From contig NZ_CP047025.1 in NCBI RefSeq assembly GCF_009796845.1, forward strand, positions 3,410,001 through 3,474,000: a stretch of DNA of 64,000 nt, in the 5' to 3' direction. This stretch comes from Cobetia sp. L2A1 (GTDB lineage Bacteria; Pseudomonadota; Gammaproteobacteria; Pseudomonadales; Halomonadaceae). Both the position numbers and the translations under genes were made by a program. Shown here one piece after another: positions 21,283 to 31,254 of the stretch. Below the pieces are notes generated by a model, which saw nothing but the letters and a program-made list of their open reading frames with translations, ran no database searches and was not told where the DNA came from. Position 1 is the stretch's first letter. Each line of letters starts with the position of its first letter.

Positions 21283-21806
21283 CTTCCAAGAACAAGACAT
21301 CCAGTGTGACATCCCTACTTGCTCGCCAAGTCTGCTGCCTGCTACTGGCATGCACTCCACCATTGACACCATGGCTCGCCGTTCATGCTAGTGACACTGC
21401 TATCAGCACTCCCGCTCAACTTGAGGTCGAGCACGCCTTCGCACTCCCCACACCGCCAGGTGCGACGACTGGCGCGCTCTACCTGACACTGACGACTCCC
21501 AAGGGAGCAGCAACTCTGACAGGAGCCAGTACGCCGTGGGCACAAGTCATCGAGATGCATGACATGCAATTCACCAATGAGCGCATGAAGATGCAGAAAC
21601 TCGATAGCCTCCCGATTCAGGCAGGAATGCCGCTCAAGATGATGCCCGGCGGTGGCCCTCATCTCATGCTGATCGGCTTGTCTCACCCCCTCACTACGGG
21701 GAGCAAGATCCCGCTGACTTTGCAATTTCTCGCACGGCCTGACAGCCATGTTGAGGTATCAGTGAAGGACTATGACGATGTCATGACCTCCACTGCCGCC
21801 CAGTAG
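21279..21806 (+). CDS. Periplasmic copper chaperone, PCu(A)C family
   Basis: The ATG at 21279 overlaps the aidB stop (ATGA). A hydrophobic signal peptide (S-L-L-A-R-Q-V-C-C-L-L-L-A) is followed by a DUF461/PCu(A)C domain. Candidate copper ligands are the His and Met residues in E-M-H-D-M, the Met in K-M-M-P and the H-L-M of G-G-P-H-L-M-L. PCu(A)C proteins deliver Cu(I) to the CuA site of cytochrome oxidase. Coupling to aidB is unusual and is not obviously functional. Mature length is about 145 residues. Confidence 0.82.
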   Translation: MTSKNKTSSVTSLLARQVCCLLLACTPPLTPWLAVHASDTAISTPAQLEVEHAFALPTPPGATTGALYLTLTTPKGAATLTGASTPWAQVIEMHDMQFTNERMKMQKLDSLPIQAGMPLKMMPGGGPHLMLIGLSHPLTTGSKIPLTLQFLARPDSHVEVSVKDYDDVMTSTAAQ

Positions 21807-21867
21807 ACGCCATGGACTGAACACCCTCATCGATCATCACTCACGCCGTCACCAAGCACACAACGCA

Positions 21868-21898
21868 AAACCCTCTGACACAGGATGCCAGAGGGTTT
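21868..21898. terminator. Hairpin between copper chaperone and LysE genes
   Basis: A perfect 10-bp stem (aaaccctctg / cagagggttt, 21868-21877 and 21889-21898) with an 11-nt loop lies between convergent genes. T residues lie within and just after the stem, so it could terminate both transcripts. Confidence 0.7.
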
Positions 21899-21985
21899 GA
21901 ATAATCATCGCGCCAACGATGACCACATGCATTACGTCAAGCGTGCTTGCTGGTAACACCCTGCTCGCTCACTGAAGATCACCCA

Positions 21986-22615
21986 TCAAGCCCCCATCAC
22001 CACACGTAGCGCCAATGCCAATAACACCACGCCAGTCAGACGATTGATCCACACCGAGCGTGCCTGCAGCCATGGCAATACCCTCGAATGGGATAACACC
22101 AACGCCACCAGCACGTACCAGACTCCATCGATCACCATCGCCGTCAGCACCACCAACCACCTGCCTGCCTCACTCATGTCCGGAGTAATGAACTGACTGA
22201 GTAACGCAACAAAGAACAGGATAAGCTTGGGATTGGCTAGTGCCACCAGCAAGCCATCACGCGCTGCCATCGAGCGCGACGTGCTGGCTCCCTGTATCTC
22301 CAACGCACCTCCGTGACCCGACCGGAGCGCCTTGTATCCCAGCCACGCCAGATATACCGCTCCCAGCAACATCACTGCACGGAAGGCTCCCGGATAATGC
22401 GCCACCAGCGCCCCCAACCCCCACGCTGTCGCAGCCGCATAGATACCCACCCCGAAAGCGTGGCTCACTCCCGCCACTACACCAGAGCTTCTCCCACCCG
22501 CCAAGGTATGCCGCAACACCATCGCGAGACTCGGCCCAGGTGACATGGCGCCCATGGCGCAAAGCGCAACAAGTGACAACCAGAGGTTCAGCGGCATCCA
22601 ATGCATGGCAGACAT
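21986..22615 (-). CDS. LysE/RhtB-family amino-acid exporter
   Basis: A protein of 209 residues with about six hydrophobic segments. The conserved N-terminal P-G-P-S region and the loop A-N-P-K-L-I-L-F-F are typical of the LysE/RhtB superfamily. Such inner-membrane carriers export amino acids or derivatives; the substrate cannot be assigned. The start at 22615 has only a weak ribosome site; the Met 4 (22606) is an alternative. Confidence 0.87.
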   Translation of the reverse strand: MSAMHWMPLNLWLSLVALCAMGAMSPGPSLAMVLRHTLAGGRSSGVVAGVSHAFGVGIYAAATAWGLGALVAHYPGAFRAVMLLGAVYLAWLGYKALRSGHGGALEIQGASTSRSMAARDGLLVALANPKLILFFVALLSQFITPDMSEAGRWLVVLTAMVIDGVWYVLVALVLSHSRVLPWLQARSVWINRLTGVVLLALALRVVMGA

Positions 22616-22863
22616 CCATCATTCATTCAAATAGGTGTGGATAAAACAAAATCCAGACACAACGATGCCCATCAGCGCGTATCAGCACAATATGCTCGCG
22701 GCTAAAGGCTAAATGACGGACACGACGAAACGCACTGATAAGTGCGCAGGGGAAGTACCAGGATCAGAGCAGGAGCGATACAACAAGATGCCACGCAGAA
22801 AGATGATACTGACTGCTAGGACGTGCCAAAGGGCACTGACAACCAAGGGGAGCTACTACGAGG

Positions 22864-22880
22864 AGTGACGTTGCGTCACT
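22864..22880. terminator. Small hairpin downstream of tRNA-Leu
   Basis: A 7-bp perfect stem (agtgacg / cgtcact) with a 3-nt loop lies 12 bp past the tRNA 3' end. There is no T tract on the minus strand, so its role in termination or 3' processing is uncertain. Confidence 0.35.
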
Positions 22881-22891
22881 GAATCTAGCTA

Positions 22892-22977
22892 TGGTGCCGG
22901 TGGTCGGACTCGAACCGACACGCCTATTAAGCGGCGGATTTTGAATCCGCTGCGTCTACCAATTCCGCCACACCGGC
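22892..22977 (-). tRNA. tRNA-Leu (anticodon CAA)
   Basis: An 86-nt class II tRNA on the minus strand. The acceptor stem is GCCGGTG / CACCGGC with an A discriminator and encoded CCA. The anticodon stem GCGGA/TCCGC encloses loop TTCAAAA, giving anticodon CAA (codon UUG). The D arm is GGCGGAATTGGTAGACGC. The variable arm is long, as expected for leucine. The T arm is TCGGTTCGAGTCCGA. Confidence 0.97.
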
Positions 22978-23334
22978 AACGGGACGAAATTATACGGAAT
23001 ATGGCGCCAAGGTCAACAATTTTTAGTGTCAGAACAGCCACCTGCAACATATCGTCACGACGACCCATCGTACAGGCGACACAACGAAGTCCGAGAGCAG
23101 GGCTTCGCGTCAGGCGCGGCATTCGCTATCATGGACGACCTTTTTTCGCCCGCCCTGCCCAGAGCCTCGAAATCTGCTCCGCAGGAGGATGGATACTGTC
23201 TTTCCTTATTGCATGCACGCATGCAGCGATGTGCCTTATGTGCGTCGTTCTATCAGAGCTTCACGTTGGCCATGTCACGTATCGATTCCGGTGATGCCTC
23301 GGGCGTTGCCACCTCAACTACCGCTCGTCCGCTC
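22978..23334. other. Intergenic: tRNA promoter and queA leader
   Basis: A 357-bp gap. It holds the tRNA-Leu promoter at its left end and the queA leader at its right. A Shine-Dalgarno-like AGGAGG at 23183-23188 abuts an ATG, but the following ORF (61 codons) has no recognisable content. No other gene is supported. Confidence 0.5.
22989..23016 (-). promoter_or_regulatory. Sigma70 promoter of tRNA-Leu
   Basis: On the minus strand, -35 TTGACC (23016-23011) and -10 TATAAT (22994-22989) are separated by 16 bp. The -10 ends 11 bases before the tRNA 5' end. Confidence 0.8.
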
Positions 23335-24363
23335 ATGCGTAGTGATTATGACTTCTGCCTGCCGGATGAACTGATTGCCCGCTACCCGTCCGAGCAGCGC
23401 AGCGATTGCCGCCTGCTGCACCTGGATGGCAAGAGCGGTGACATCGTACATCATCGCTTTCCGGATTTACTCGAGCTACTGGCGCCCGGCGACGTCGTGG
23501 TGTTCAACGATACCCGCGTAATTCCGGCACGGTTGCATGGCCACAAGGCGTCAGGAGGCAAGATTGAAATGCTGCTGGAACGCCCGCTGGATGCGCAGCG
23601 CGGTCTTGCACATATCCGTTCGAGCAAGTCTCCGAAACCGGGGACTGAGCTGATCTTCGAAGGCGGCATCACTGCTGTCGTCGAAGGCCGTCAGGATGCG
23701 TTGTTCGAGCTGCGCTTCCACGGTGAGACGCCAATGATCGAACTACTCAATCAACATGGCCATATGCCACTCCCGCCGTATATCAATCGCGACGACGAGC
23801 TATCAGACCGCGAACGCTACCAGACGGTCTACGCCAAACGTGATGGTGCCGTAGCTGCACCGACGGCCGGCCTGCACTTTGATGAGCCAATGATGGCTGC
23901 GATGGCCGACAAGGGTATCGAAACGGCTTTCGTCACCTTGCACGTCGGTGCAGGAACCTTCCAGCCGGTGCGCGTCGACAGCATTCTCGAACATCACATG
24001 CACAGTGAGTGGATCGAGGTCGGCCAGGAGACGTGCGACAAGATTTCTCAGGCTCGCGCGACTGGGCACCGTGTCATCGCGGTCGGCACCACTAGCGTGC
24101 GCTGTCTGGAAAGTGCTGCCAAGGCACACGGTGGCGAGCTGGCAGCGTACTCCGGCGACACCGACATCTTTATCTACCCGGGTTATGAGTGGCAGGTCGT
24201 CGATCTGCTGATCACCAATTTTCACCTTCCCGAATCGACGCTATTGATGTTGGTATCTGCCTTTGCCGGCTATGAAAATACCCGTGCGGCCTATCAAGCT
24301 GCGGTGGAAGAGCGCTATCAGTTCTTCAGCTATGGCGATGCCATGCTGCTCGAGCGCGTCTAA
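23335..24363 (+). CDS. queA: S-adenosylmethionine:tRNA ribosyltransferase-isomerase
   Basis: Transfers and isomerises the ribose of SAM onto preQ1 in tRNA to make epoxyqueuosine. It aligns along its length with E. coli Que[36 protein letters not shown] and N-F-H-L-P-E-S-T-L. The start is chosen at M-R-S-D-Y-D-F (342 aa), where homology begins. In-frame starts at 23272 (M-S-R-I-D) and 23026 are possible but would add residues without homology, and none has a good ribosome site. It is followed by tgt, the preceding pathway step. Confidence 0.95.
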   Translation: MRSDYDFCLPDELIARYPSEQRSDCRLLHLDGKSGDIVHHRFPDLLELLAPGDVVVFNDTRVIPARLHGHKASGGKIEMLLERPLDAQRGLAHIRSSKSPKPGTELIFEGGITAVVEGRQDALFELRFHGETPMIELLNQHGHMPLPPYINRDDELSDRERYQTVYAKRDGAVAAPTAGLHFDEPMMAAMADKGIETAFVTLHVGAGTFQPVRVDSILEHHMHSEWIEVGQETCDKISQARATGHRVIAVGTTSVRCLESAAKAHGGELAAYSGDTDIFIYPGYEWQVVDLLITNFHLPESTLLMLVSAFAGYENTRAAYQAAVEERYQFFSYGDAMLLERV

Positions 24364-24435
24364 CACGGACGAAACAGCTTCCTATAACTTTCGGCGATTG
24401 ATTGGGGACGTGAACAGCCCTGATCCACGTCATGA

Positions 24436-25647
<1,212 letters not shown>

Positions 25648-25657
25648 TCGGTTCTCG

Positions 25658-25679
25658 GCCGGAGGGTTCGCCATCCGGC
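25658..25679 (+). terminator. Possible hairpin after tgt
   Basis: Stem gccgga / tccggc with inner gg/cc and a ttcg tetraloop, 10 bp after the tgt stop. It has no T tract, so termination would be partial at best. Confidence 0.35.
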
Positions 25680-25838
25680 TCGGACTCGTCTCGCACTCTC
25701 CATTGCATTCGTCAGATTGCATACATTAAGGGAGCGCGACTCGAGTCGACGATTCATGAAATCGTCAGTTGGAAGCTGTCAGTTAAAAATCAGGCTCATC
25801 GCACAACAACAGTTCACCCGTAACCTCTGGAGATACAC

Positions 25839-26174
25839 ATGCTGGAATTTCTCATTCCTGCCGCACACGCTGAAGCTGAGGCTGGCATTGCCGGTGGCGG
25901 CGCCATCGGTCAGATTGTCATGCTGGTCGGCTTCGTGGTCATTTTCTACTTCCTGCTGTGGCGCCCGCAGTCCAAGCGCGCCAAGGAACACAAGAACCTG
26001 ATCAGCAACCTGGCCAAAGGTGACGAGATCGTCATCGGTGGCGGCCTGGTCGGACGCATCATCAAGGTCAACGAACAGTTCCTCACCATGGAGCTGAACG
26101 AAGGCAACGAAGTCAACGTGCAGAAATCTGCCGTGGCCGCAGTACTTCCGAAGGGCACCATCAAGTCCATCTGA
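25839..26174 (+). CDS. yajC: Sec translocon accessory protein YajC
   Basis: A protein of 111 residues with one membrane segment (about 22-42, ending Y-F-L-L-W-R-P-Q-S-K-R, the YajC signature) and a cytoplasmic tail. It joins the SecDF-YajC subcomplex of the inner-membrane translocon. The ribosome site TGGAG lies about 8 bases before the ATG. It sits between tgt and secD as in most gammaproteobacteria. Confidence 0.96.
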   Translation: MLEFLIPAAHAEAEAGIAGGGAIGQIVMLVGFVVIFYFLLWRPQSKRAKEHKNLISNLAKGDEIVIGGGLVGRIIKVNEQFLTMELNEGNEVNVQKSAVAAVLPKGTIKSI

Positions 26175-26182
26175 TCCCCTCC

Positions 26183-26208
26183 TGCTGCCGGCCCCTGTGC
26201 CGGCAGCA
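26183..26208 (+). terminator. Hairpin between yajC and secD
   Basis: A perfect 10-bp GC-rich stem (tgctgccggc / gccggcagca) with a 6-nt loop, followed by tgcttttctc. It may act as a partial terminator or attenuator that sets secD expression below yajC. Confidence 0.5.
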
Positions 26209-26245
26209 TGCTTTTCTCTCCCGCTCCACCAAGGACAGGGCTGCC

Positions 26246-28096
26246 ATGCTCAACCGTTATCCGCTTTGGAAGTACCTGGTCATCTGCCTGGTACTTGCCG
26301 TCGGCGTGATCTACGCATTGCCGAACCTTTACCCCGAAGACCCGGCCGTGCAGATCAGTGCCGCCAGCGGCGCCGAGGCCGTCGACCAGCAAGATCTCGA
26401 CCGCGCCATCAGCGCGCTGGAAAATGCAGGCATTACGCCCAAGTCCCAAGAACTCAACGGTTCCACTGGCCTGATTCGTCTGACCAGCAACGACCAGCAG
26501 CTGCATGCCAAGGAACTCATCAGTGACACGCTTGGCGACAACGCCATCGTCGCACTGAACCTGGCCGATGCAACGCCCGCATGGCTCTCGAGCATCGGTG
26601 CATCGCCGATGAAGCTGGGGCTTGATCTACGCGGCGGCGTTCACTTCCAGCTGGAAGTCGACATGGACGCTGCCGTCAAGCAGCGCCTGGAAGTCAACGC
26701 CAGCGCCATCAAGGAAATTCTGCGTGAAGAGCGCATTCGCTACCGTGGCAGCGAAGTCAACGATGGAACACTGAGCCTGACCTTCGCCGACGGCGACGAT
26801 CGCTCCAAGGCCCGCTCCCTGATCTCACGTGACTTCCAGGACTTCGAGTACGATGAGCGTGATATCGACAGCGGCTCCGTACTCGATCTCAAGATGACAG
26901 CGGCTGCCGTCAAGGAGATCCAGGATTATGCGGTCAATCAGAACCTGACCACGATCCGCAATCGCGTCAATGAACTGGGTGTGTCCGAGCCGCTGGTTCA
27001 GCGTCAGGGGCCGAACCGCATCGTGGTCGAGCTGCCGGGCGTGCAGGACACTGCCGCCGCCAAGCGCGTTCTGGGCGCAACGGCCAATCTTGAGTTCCGA
27101 CTCGAAGCGACCGACGACACGCCGGCCAGCGAGATGGAAAGCTTTGCCTTCCGTAGCCAGCCAGGCCGTACCGCCAACATCATGAAAGACGTGATCATCA
27201 GCGGTGACAGCGTCTCCAGCGCCAGTACCAGCTTTGATGAAAGTGGCCGTCCGCAGGTCAACATCAATCTTGACGGCACCGGTGGCTCGATCATGAACCG
27301 TGTGACGCGCGCTGCGATCGGTCGCAACATGGCAGTGCTGTTCATCGAGCACAAGACGCGTACGCGCACGGTGATGGAAGACGGTGAAAAGGTCGATAAA
27401 CGCATTCCCTACACCGAGAAGGGCCTGATCAGTCTGGCGACCATCCAGAGTGCTCTGGGTAACAGCTTCCGCATCACTGGCCTCGACTCACCGACGGAAG
27501 CCAAGGAGCTATCGCTGCTGCTGCGTTCAGGCTCGCTGGCTGCACCGATCTACTTCGTGCAGGAACGCACCATCGGCCCAAGCCTTGGGGCCGAGAACAT
27601 CAAGAGCGGCATTCTGTCCATTGAACTGGGCCTGTTGCTGGTCGTGCTGTTCATGCTGGCGCGCTACAAGGCATTCGGCATTGTCGCCAACGTTGCCTTG
27701 ACCGCGAATCTGGCAATCCTGATCGCTGCCATGTCGATGCTGGGTGCAACACTGACGCTACCGGGCATTGCCGGTATCGTATTGACACTGGGGATGGCAG
27801 TTGATGCCAATGTGCTGATCTTCGAGCGTATCCGTGAGGAAATGCGCACCAAGATGCCGTTGCATCAAGCCATCCATACCGGTTTCGAGCGTGCCTTCAC
27901 CTCCATCATTGATGCGAACATCACCACCCTGCTGGTCGCGGTGATCCTGTTCTCCATCGGTAGTGGTCCGGTCAAGGGCTTCGCGGTGACGCTGTCCATC
28001 GGCATCCTGACGTCGATGTTCACGGCGATCATGGTGTCGCGCGGCATCATCAATCTTGCCATTGGTGGCAAGACACTCAAGAAACTCTGGATCTGA
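26246..28096 (+). CDS. secD: Protein translocase subunit SecD
   Basis: A protein of 616 residues, the usual SecD length. It has an N-terminal membrane segment (about 8-28), a large periplasmic region, the G-L-D-L-R-G-G-V-H-F motif (about 127-136) and five C-terminal membrane segments with G-M-A-V-D-A-N-V-L-I-F-E-R. It uses the proton-motive force to help late protein export with SecF. It lies upstream of secF with a 9-bp gap, so the two are co-transcribed. Confidence 0.97.
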   Translation: MLNRYPLWKYLVICLVLAVGVIYALPNLYPEDPAVQISAASGAEAVDQQDLDRAISALENAGITPKSQELNGSTGLIRLTSNDQQLHAKELISDTLGDNAIVALNLADATPAWLSSIGASPMKLGLDLRGGVHFQLEVDMDAAVKQRLEVNASAIKEILREERIRYRGSEVNDGTLSLTFADGDDRSKARSLISRDFQDFEYDERDIDSGSVLDLKMTAAAVKEIQDYAVNQNLTTIRNRVNELGVSEPLVQRQGPNRIVVELPGVQDTAAAKRVLGATANLEFRLEATDDTPASEMESFAFRSQPGRTANIMKDVIISGDSVSSASTSFDESGRPQVNINLDGTGGSIMNRVTRAAIGRNMAVLFIEHKTRTRTVMEDGEKVDKRIPYTEKGLISLATIQSALGNSFRITGLDSPTEAKELSLLLRSGSLAAPIYFVQERTIGPSLGAENIKSGILSIELGLLLVVLFMLARYKAFGIVANVALTANLAILIAAMSMLGATLTLPGIAGIVLTLGMAVDANVLIFERIREEMRTKMPLHQAIHTGFERAFTSIIDANITTLLVAVILFSIGSGPVKGFAVTLSIGILTSMFTAIMVSRGIINLAIGGKTLKKLWI

Positions 28097-28105
28097 GGGG
28101 CCATC

Positions 28106-29014
28106 GTGATGCGACAGTTTGACTTCATGAGCAAGCGGCGCGCGGCCTTCATCGTCTCCATCGTGTTGACGATCGTGGCCATTGGCGCCCTTGTGATTCA
28201 CGGCCTGAACCTGGGTCTCGACTTTACCGGCGGCACCCTGGTGGAAGTGAAATACCAGGTTGCACCGGCCCTTGAAAACATCCGTCAGACGCTGGACGCC
28301 GCTGGTTACCGGGATGTCTCGGTGCAAACCTTCGGGGCCAGCAATGAGATTCTGGTGCGCCTGCAACAGAGCTTCGAAGCCGGTATCGGCAACGATATCG
28401 TCGCCCAGCTCCAGGGAACTGGCGATCAGGTCAGCCTGGTGCGTGCAGAGTTCGTCGGCGCACAGGTTGGCGATCAGCTGCGTGACCAATCTGGTCTTGG
28501 CATGCTGCTCGCACTGGCGGTAGTGATGATCTACGTAGCCTTCCGCTTCCAGTACAAGTTCGCTATCGGCGCACTGATCTCACTGGGTCACGATGTCGTG
28601 ATTCTGCTAGGCATCTTTGCCCTGTTCGGGCTCGACTTTGACCTGACCGTACTGGCGGCAGTATTGGCTGTCATTGGTTACTCGTTGAACGACACCATCA
28701 TCGTCTACGACCGCATTCGCGAGAATATTCGCAAATCGCGCACTGACGACATGCCGGCGATCTTCAACGACGCAATCAATGCCACGCTGTCACGTACGCT
28801 CTCTACCTCCGGCACCACGTTGTTGGTGCTGTTGGCGCTGTTCTTCCTTGGTGGTGACATGATTCATAACTTCGCTATCGCGCTGATCATCGGCGTTGTG
28901 GCGGGCACCTTCTCCTCCATCTATGTAGCGGCAGCGTTGCTACTGGTGGTTGGCCTGAAGCGTGTAGATCTGATCCCGCCGCCGAAAGAGCAGTTCGAGG
29001 ACGGCGCACCCTGA
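28106..29014 (+). CDS. secF: Protein translocase subunit SecF
   Basis: A protein of 302 residues with six membrane segments. It contains the SecF motifs L-G-L-D-F-T-G-G-T-L near residue 35 and Y-S-L-N-D-T-I-I-V-Y-D-R-I-R-E-N. It forms a complex with SecD. The start at 28106 follows GAGGGGCC. Two terminator-like hairpins follow it. Confidence 0.97.
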   Translation: MMRQFDFMSKRRAAFIVSIVLTIVAIGALVIHGLNLGLDFTGGTLVEVKYQVAPALENIRQTLDAAGYRDVSVQTFGASNEILVRLQQSFEAGIGNDIVAQLQGTGDQVSLVRAEFVGAQVGDQLRDQSGLGMLLALAVVMIYVAFRFQYKFAIGALISLGHDVVILLGIFALFGLDFDLTVLAAVLAVIGYSLNDTIIVYDRIRENIRKSRTDDMPAIFNDAINATLSRTLSTSGTTLLVLLALFFLGGDMIHNFAIALIIGVVAGTFSSIYVAAALLLVVGLKRVDLIPPPKEQFEDGAP

Positions 29015-29093
29015 TACATCACCCCGGGATATTGACCCCGGGGTGATGTGCTAGCGCTAGCAGCAACCGGCACCAGATGCCGGGCACAAAAAA

Positions 29094-29121
29094 GCCCACC
29101 TCAATCGAGGTGGGCTTTTTT
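29094..29121. terminator. Bidirectional intrinsic terminator between secF and suhB
   Basis: A 9-bp stem (gcccacctc / gaggtgggc) with loop aatc, preceded by a run of A and followed by TTTTTT. It serves both convergent genes. A second GC-rich hairpin (catcaccccggg...ccccggggtgatg, about 29018-29048) lies just after secF. Confidence 0.93.
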
Positions 29122-29180
29122 CGTTCTCTTGATTCGTCCTCATATGCAGCGCAGGGACTCGTCAGAACATCTTTCTGCTG

Positions 29181-29975
29181 TTACAGGTGCGGCTGCATGG
29201 TCTGCGCCAGTGCCTTGTACAGACGTGCACCCGCAGCCATCAGCGTACCTTCGACAACCACGACAGGTGTGCCATCAGCACTACCGGCCAATGCGCCACA
29301 TTCCTTCAGGAACAGGCTGGCAATCTCACTATCACCCGATTCCAGACCCAGCACGTAGACGGCATCGATACGACCAGCCGCCAGATCGAGCACGTCAATC
29401 AGTGCACAGCCGCTGGTACGCAGCGTGTTCAGCTGCGGGCCGACCTGCTGAATGATAGAGAGGTAAGTCGTCAGGTGGCGCGAACGCTGCCAGACGTCAG
29501 GTAGACCCATCGCCAGTCGTGCACCGTCGATCGTCGTAGCGTTGGTGACGCGAATACGGTGACCTGAATGCTGAGCACCGCGACCACGGCTGACGATGAA
29601 TTCTTCGTCAGTAAACGGCGCGATGACCACGGCGTGCTCGGCACGTCCCTTGAACAGGCAAACCACTGACAGGGCGAAGCCTGAAGCGGCAGATGCCAGA
29701 TTGGAATAACCGTGCACCGGCTCAACACGCCAGTGGTAGTCAGAGCCTTGGCCTTCACCATCGCGATGGTCGGTATAACGGCCGGAAAGGCCGTGCTGCG
29801 GATAGCCACGTTCCAGCTGGCGTACTATGTGTGCTTCGGCGCGACGTGCAGTATCTTCGATGAAGGTATCGAGATCTTTGTCGTTACGAGCAACTTCGAT
29901 ACGTTCACGTGCACGAACGAACTGCTCTGCGGCGCCGCGTGCAGCACGTAGCGCAAATTGGACCATCGGATGCAT
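29181..29975 (-). CDS. suhB: SuhB / inositol monophosphatase-like protein with degenerate active site
   Basis: A protein of 264 residues that begins M-H-P-M like E. coli SuhB and aligns throughout (A-A-R-G-A-A-E, Y-P-Q-H, S-R-G-R-G-A-Q). The catalytic motifs are altered. The metal-binding E-E-S-G region reads R-Y-T-D, the D-P-L-D-G-T-T-N motif reads E-P-V-H-G-Y-S-N, and W-D-F-A-A-G reads G-D-S-E-I-A. Most metal ligands of the phosphatase are therefore lost, so it is probably not an inositol phosphatase. E. coli SuhB also acts in the ribosomal RNA antitermination complex with NusA, a role that does not need catalysis; that is the likely retained function here (inference). An extension upstream to 30164 is open but not homologous. 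Confidence 0.85.
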   Translation of the reverse strand: MHPMVQFALRAARGAAEQFVRARERIEVARNDKDLDTFIEDTARRAEAHIVRQLERGYPQHGLSGRYTDHRDGEGQGSDYHWRVEPVHGYSNLASAASGFALSVVCLFKGRAEHAVVIAPFTDEEFIVSRGRGAQHSGHRIRVTNATTIDGARLAMGLPDVWQRSRHLTTYLSIIQQVGPQLNTLRTSGCALIDVLDLAAGRIDAVYVLGLESGDSEIASLFLKECGALAGSADGTPVVVVEGTLMAAGARLYKALAQTMQPHL

Positions 29976-30447
29976 GATCAAAGCCTTGACGAGTCGGGAG
30001 CTGTTAAAGAACGGTGCATGACGCAATGCGGAACACAAACACTGCGAAGCACAAGTCGTGCGCAACTGGAATCTTGCAAGAGTAAGCACGTTGCAAAGCG
30101 CGATGCGTGGTGCAATGTACGCATCGCGCTGTATAGCGCAGCATGTGACGACAGCGAGTGCCAATCAGATGATGCGGTATAGCAGGACGGCGTAGTCTAG
30201 CAGAAGGTATACATGGCTGCCATCGCCACACTCGACCTTGGTAGAGCTTTGCGGTCATTATCGGAGCCTGGATTCTCGCGAGAGATACCCTCGATCGCCC
30301 CCGACCCACTCCTCGATCTCGATGCAGCAACCTGCTCACAAAGACGGCTTCATGCTAGGATATCGGGTTCTGGCACCCCGCTGTTTCTTGGCGGTCCGCT
30401 GGTCGTGTCGGCCGCCCTATCCTTCAATTGCTACCCTGGAAGTCCTC
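29976..30447. other. Divergent intergenic region between suhB and trmJ
   Basis: A 472-bp gap that should hold promoters for both genes. It contains a strong inverted repeat at 30097-30130. It also holds an 80-codon open frame (30213-30455) that starts after AAGG and overlaps the trmJ start by 8 bases; it resembles no known family and may be chance or a coupled leader. No clear sigma70 promoter was identified. Confidence 0.5.
30097..30130. repeat. 12-bp inverted repeat in the suhB-trmJ intergenic region
   Basis: Perfect arms agcgcgatgcgt and acgcatcgcgct with a 10-nt loop, 122 bp upstream of the suhB start. It could be an operator or an mRNA hairpin in either leader. Confidence 0.6.
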
Positions 30448-31245
30448 ATGCTTGAACGTCTGCGCATTGTCCTGATCGGCACCAGCCATCCCGGCAACAT
30501 CGGTGGAGCAGCTCGTGCCATGCTCAATATGGGCTTGGCCGACCTCGCGCTGGTCGCACCACGCTGTCAGGTGCAATGTCAGGAATCCGCCTCGCGGGCG
30601 TCAGGTGCCGATACGCTCGTCGCGAGTGCTCAGGTACATGAAAGCCTGGAAGACGCCGTAGCGGACTGCAGCCTGGTCGTCGGCTGCAGTGCTCGCTCAC
30701 GCAATCTGCCGTGGCCGATGATTACACCGCGCGCCTTTGGAGCGACGCTTGCTGACGAAATTCGCCTGCCGGATGCTCGCGTCGCGATCGTATTCGGCCG
30801 TGAAGACTCCGGGCTTTCCAACGAAGAGCTACAGCGCTGCCATCGCCACGTCCATATTCCGACCAATCCAGATTTCAGTTCACTGAATCTGGCGGCAGCA
30901 GTACAGGTCCTGGCATATGAGTGTCGACAGGCGTGGCTGGCCGAGCAAGAGGCTTCGGGTGAGACACCGCGTGCTGAAGACGAGCAGCCCTTCGGTATCG
31001 ACTGGGACAGCCCTCTCGCTAGCCACGCCGACCTGGAGCGTCTCTTCGAACATCTCGAGAAGACCCTGGTCAGCATCGATTTTCTGGACCCGGAACAGCC
31101 GCGCCAACTGATGGCTCGCCTGAGACGCCTGTACCTGCGCGCCCGCCCTGACAGCATGGAAATCAATATTCTGCGCGGTATTCTGTCAGCGGTAGACAAG
31201 CAGGTTCGTCAGGCACAGACCGCCGCGGCTCCCCGCGCCCATTGA
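30448..31245 (+). CDS. trmJ: tRNA (cytidine/uridine-32-2'-O)-methyltransferase TrmJ
   Basis: SPOUT-class SAM methyltransferase of 265 residues. N-terminal motif G-T-S-H-P-G-N-I-G-G-A-A-R-A-M, then F-G-R-E-D-S-G-L-S-N-E-E-L and N-P-D-F-S-S-L-N-L-A-A-A-V-Q, which form the SAM-binding knot. A C-terminal extension is typical of TrmJ. The ATG at 30448 follows TGGA. In gammaproteobacteria trmJ is usually directly upstream of iscR; here cysE lies between. Confidence 0.95.
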   Translation: MLERLRIVLIGTSHPGNIGGAARAMLNMGLADLALVAPRCQVQCQESASRASGADTLVASAQVHESLEDAVADCSLVVGCSARSRNLPWPMITPRAFGATLADEIRLPDARVAIVFGREDSGLSNEELQRCHRHVHIPTNPDFSSLNLAAAVQVLAYECRQAWLAEQEASGETPRAEDEQPFGIDWDSPLASHADLERLFEHLEKTLVSIDFLDPEQPRQLMARLRRLYLRARPDSMEINILRGILSAVDKQVRQAQTAAAPRAH

Positions 31246-31254
31246 GGACACGCC

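Noticed and set aside
22257..22644. Overlapping ORFs on both strands within the LysE gene
   Set aside because: The LysE family match accounts for the region.
23026..23334. N-terminal extension of QueA by up to 103 residues
   Set aside because: No homology to QueA, no ribosome site, and it runs into the tRNA promoter region.
26825..28489. Long minus-strand ORFs (175 and 243 codons) opposite secD and secF
   Set aside because: Shadows of high-GC coding sequence without domain content.
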